Shown here in pieces: positions 23,700-25,714 of a stretch of DNA of 25,714 bases. Below the pieces are notes generated by a model. The model was not told where the DNA came from. It saw only the letters and a program-made list of their open reading frames with translations, and ran no database searches. Each line of letters opens with the position of its first letter. Within the stretch, counting starts at the first letter, position 1. Position numbers and translations under genes: made by a program. Location: positions 1 through 25,714 of the forward strand of contig DATERL010000090.1 in NCBI GenBank assembly GCA_035271585.1, in the 5' to 3' direction. The DNA is from Roseimarinus sp035271585 (lineage in GTDB: Bacteria > Bacteroidota > Bacteroidia > Bacteroidales > Prolixibacteraceae).

Positions 23700-25256
23700 T
23701 TATTTGACCAAAGCGGCCACCATTTCGGCACAGCGCTCACCATCAACCGCCGACGATACTATTCCTCCAGCGTAGCCTGCACCCTCACCACAAGGAAACA
23801 GCCCTTTCATTTGAACATGTTCAAAAGTATCGGGATTACGGGGAACACGCACCGGCGATGATGTTCGCGACTCAACTCCCATGACTACAGCTTCGTTGGT
23901 AAGAAAACCTCGAGCTTTTGCATCGAAACGCCTAAAACCTTGCTGCAAACGCTCGCCAATAATTTGAGGCAGCCAACGGTGCAAATCGGAAGCTATTATG
24001 CCGGGATGGTAAGAAGTTTCGGGTAAGGAATCGGAGGCTTTACCACTTACAAAATCGGATAAGCGCTGCGCGGGCGCAAAATGAGAATTTCCAGCCATTT
24101 TGTAACTTAAATTTTCAATGTCTTCCTGAAATTTCAAACCGGTCATTTCGTTTAAATGGGCATATTCTTTCAAATCGTTGGTGTGAACCTCAACCACGAT
24201 ACCCGAATTGGCATATTTACCGCCCCTATTCGAGGGCGACATACCGTTGACCACCATTTCGTCGTTCGACGTTGAAGCCGGAACAATAATGCCACCGGGA
24301 CACATACAGAACGAGTACACTCCCCTGCCCCCGACCTGTTCAACAAAACTATAAGTTGCGGCGGGCAGATAAATCCCCCTGTCTTTACGGTGATATTGTA
24401 TTTGGTCAATCAGCATTTGGGGATGTTCGACCCTGACCCCTACTGCGAAATTTTTCGATTCGAGTTGTATGCCTTTATTATGCAATAGTTTATAGATATC
24501 GCGTGCCGAATGACCGGTAGCCAAAATTACAGCTTTTCCCTTTAATTTCAAGCCATTATTCGTTTCAACACCAGTAAGCCTTCCGTTTTCAATAATGAAA
24601 TCTATTACACGGCTACTAAAATGAATTTCGCCCCCAGCGGCCAAAATGGATTCCCTGATGCGTTTAATTACCCTGGGCAAAACATTGGTTCCAATATGAG
24701 GATGGGCATCAATCAGTATCTCAGGTTGAGCACCATGAAAGAAAAACACTTTCAGTATTTTATTGATATCGCCTCGTTTTTTTGAACGCGTGTACAGTTT
24801 TCCATCTGAAAAAGTTCCGGCACCGCCTTCGCCGTAGCCATAATTTGAATCGGGATTTACGCCCTCGCCACGATGTATTGCAGCGATGTCGGCTTTACGT
24901 TCCGATACCTCTTTTCCACGTTCGATAATAAGCGGTTTTATGCCCAGCTCAATAAGCCGCAAGGCTGCGAACAAACCAGCGGGACCTGCTCCAACAATAA
25001 TCACTTCGGTTTTATTGGTTACATTAGGATAATCGAAAACGATGGGTTCAACAACCGATGGTATTTCGTTGATGTAAACTTCGACACCCAAATTAATACG
25101 AACACTTCGTCCACGCGCGTCAATTGAGCGCCTAACGATATTCACATGAGTGATATCGGCAACACTAAGCCCTAACTGCTTCGCAATTTCGAGCTTATAG
25201 CCGGTTTCGGATGCAGCCACTTCGGGCAATACGCTGATGTTAATATTTTTAATCAA
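23700..25256 (-). CDS. FAD-dependent dehydrogenase-like protein (COG2509 type)
   Basis: A 518-residue flavoprotein. An N-terminal region of about 80 residues (INISVLPEVAA, then INLGVEVYI) precedes the Rossmann FAD site VGAGPAGLFAALRL (88-101) with E112 for the ribose. The family-specific YGYGEGGAGTFSDGKLYTR (139-157) and the C-terminal FPCGEGAGYAGGIVSSAVDG complete the flavin fold. The substrate is unknown for the family, and no annotated partner is encoded here. No ATG occurs near the N-terminus. A TTG at 25254-25256 preserves the conserved start MIKNINISVLPE, and a stop codon lies four codons further upstream, so TTG is very likely the start. It follows the PorT-like gene by 45 bases and is probably its co-transcript. 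Confidence 0.88.
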   Translation of the reverse strand: MIKNINISVLPEVAASETGYKLEIAKQLGLSVADITHVNIVRRSIDARGRSVRINLGVEVYINEIPSVVEPIVFDYPNVTNKTEVIIVGAGPAGLFAALRLIELGIKPLIIERGKEVSERKADIAAIHRGEGVNPDSNYGYGEGGAGTFSDGKLYTRSKKRGDINKILKVFFFHGAQPEILIDAHPHIGTNVLPRVIKRIRESILAAGGEIHFSSRVIDFIIENGRLTGVETNNGLKLKGKAVILATGHSARDIYKLLHNKGIQLESKNFAVGVRVEHPQMLIDQIQYHRKDRGIYLPAATYSFVEQVGGRGVYSFCMCPGGIIVPASTSNDEMVVNGMSPSNRGGKYANSGIVVEVHTNDLKEYAHLNEMTGLKFQEDIENLSYKMAGNSHFAPAQRLSDFVSGKASDSLPETSYHPGIIASDLHRWLPQIIGERLQQGFRRFDAKARGFLTNEAVVMGVESRTSSPVRVPRNPDTFEHVQMKGLFPCGEGAGYAGGIVSSAVDGERCAEMVAALVK

Positions 25257-25301
25257 AGTGATGTTTTATTTTGAAAACAGCTTGGTAAGCATTAAGGTTC
25301 A

Positions 25302-25714
25302 CTATTCAAAGTGAAAACTTAAAGTAAGCATGTGCGACGATAAACGTTTAAATGCCTGATTATAATATTTGGGCTGTGGTTCAACCGGTGGAGCTGTTAA
25401 AGAATTGTTGATACCAAAACTATATTTCAACTCGGTTGAAAGACGAAAAAATTGCAAATAAATATCCCAGCCCATGCCGGCTTCGGCATAAAAGGTGGCT
25501 TTCTTTAGGCGCAATAACTCCGCTTTTTCGGCTTTCGAAATATCAACCCTCATGGCTAAACCGGTGAGCATATAAGGACGTTGGTTAATAATACGTTTCG
25601 ATTTGTATTTCAACATTAAAGGAAAATCCAAATAAGTTGAGCGAATTGTAAAGTTGTCGACATTGGAGGGTTCGTTTAAATCGTGTAAGGGCAAATTATA
25701 AGTCACCCTTCGAC
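25302..25714 (-). CDS. porT: PorT-like outer-membrane beta-barrel protein, C-terminal part (cut by window end)
   Basis: The reading frame is open to the right edge, so only the last 137 or so residues are seen and the true start lies outside. The GTG at 25704-25706 is inside the gene. The visible part alternates hydrophobic and polar residues, as in small OMP barrels: YLDFPLMLKYKSKRI, RPYMLTGLAMRVDI, AEAGMGWDIYLQFFRLS and TELKYSFGINNSLT. It ends MLTLSFHFE with a C-terminal aromatic. This resembles PorT, a protein needed for type IX secretion and gliding. Other small porT-family barrels look alike, so the assignment is tentative and the type IX link is inference. Confidence 0.55.
   Translation of the reverse strand, partial: RRVTYNLPLHDLNEPSNVDNFTIRSTYLDFPLMLKYKSKRIINQRPYMLTGLAMRVDISKAEKAELLRLKKATFYAEAGMGWDIYLQFFRLSTELKYSFGINNSLTAPPVEPQPKYYNQAFKRLSSHMLTLSFHFE

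Overview
The window comes from a Bacteroidota genome, most likely of the order Bacteroidales or Marinilabiliales; the finer placement is a guess. The evidence is: a DUF3467 gene directly behind rpoC; almost no Shine-Dalgarno sites; promoters of the Bacteroidota type (TTTG, about 19-21 bases, TAnnTTTG); a TamL-type Omp85 lipoprotein; a PorT-like barrel; and the order tRNA-Tyr, tRNA-Gly, tRNA-Thr, tuf, secE, nusG, rplKAJL, rpoBC. Nearly all of it is core genome. I see no insertion sequence, prophage, CRISPR array or gene of clearly foreign composition.

Layout, reading the minus strand from high to low coordinates. 16341-18920: class IIA fructose-bisphosphate aldolase, then an NSS-family sodium symporter. 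15144-16133: a membrane-anchored protein with three helix-hairpin-helix modules. 13526-14981: rpsU (bS21), xerC and hpf (ribosome hibernation factor), started by a near-perfect promoter. 11755-13323: tRNA-Tyr, tRNA-Gly, tRNA-Thr and tuf. 473-11625: secE, nusG, rplK, rplA, rplJ, rplL, rpoB, rpoC, then DUF3467 and a strong terminator at 31-66. On the right, a second class II aldolase (plus strand, 19258-20253) is divergent from the first. TamL (minus) is divergent from a SpoU/TrmH RNA methyltransferase (plus). A COG2509 flavoprotein follows a PorT-like gene that is cut by the window end.

Most of the window makes or tunes the gene-expression machinery: RNA polymerase core, the ribosomal stalk and L1/L11, elongation factor Tu, NusG, tRNAs, bS21 and a hibernation factor. 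SecE, TamL and PorT add protein export and outer-membrane assembly.

Two observations stand out. (1) Between tuf and secE, where related genomes carry tRNA-Trp, there is a 52-nt element with a perfect 7-bp acceptor stem, a canonical T arm and a D-arm-like segment but no anticodon arm. It may be a maintained processing signal or a decayed tRNA. (2) hpf, in the same operon as rpsU, has an 8-base perfect Shine-Dalgarno at ideal spacing, although its neighbours have none. In Bacteroidota bS21 helps hide the anti-Shine-Dalgarno, so this could couple bS21 shortage to ribosome hibernation. A third point is that the apparent promoter of the tRNA-tuf operon lies on the arm of the hpf terminator hairpin.
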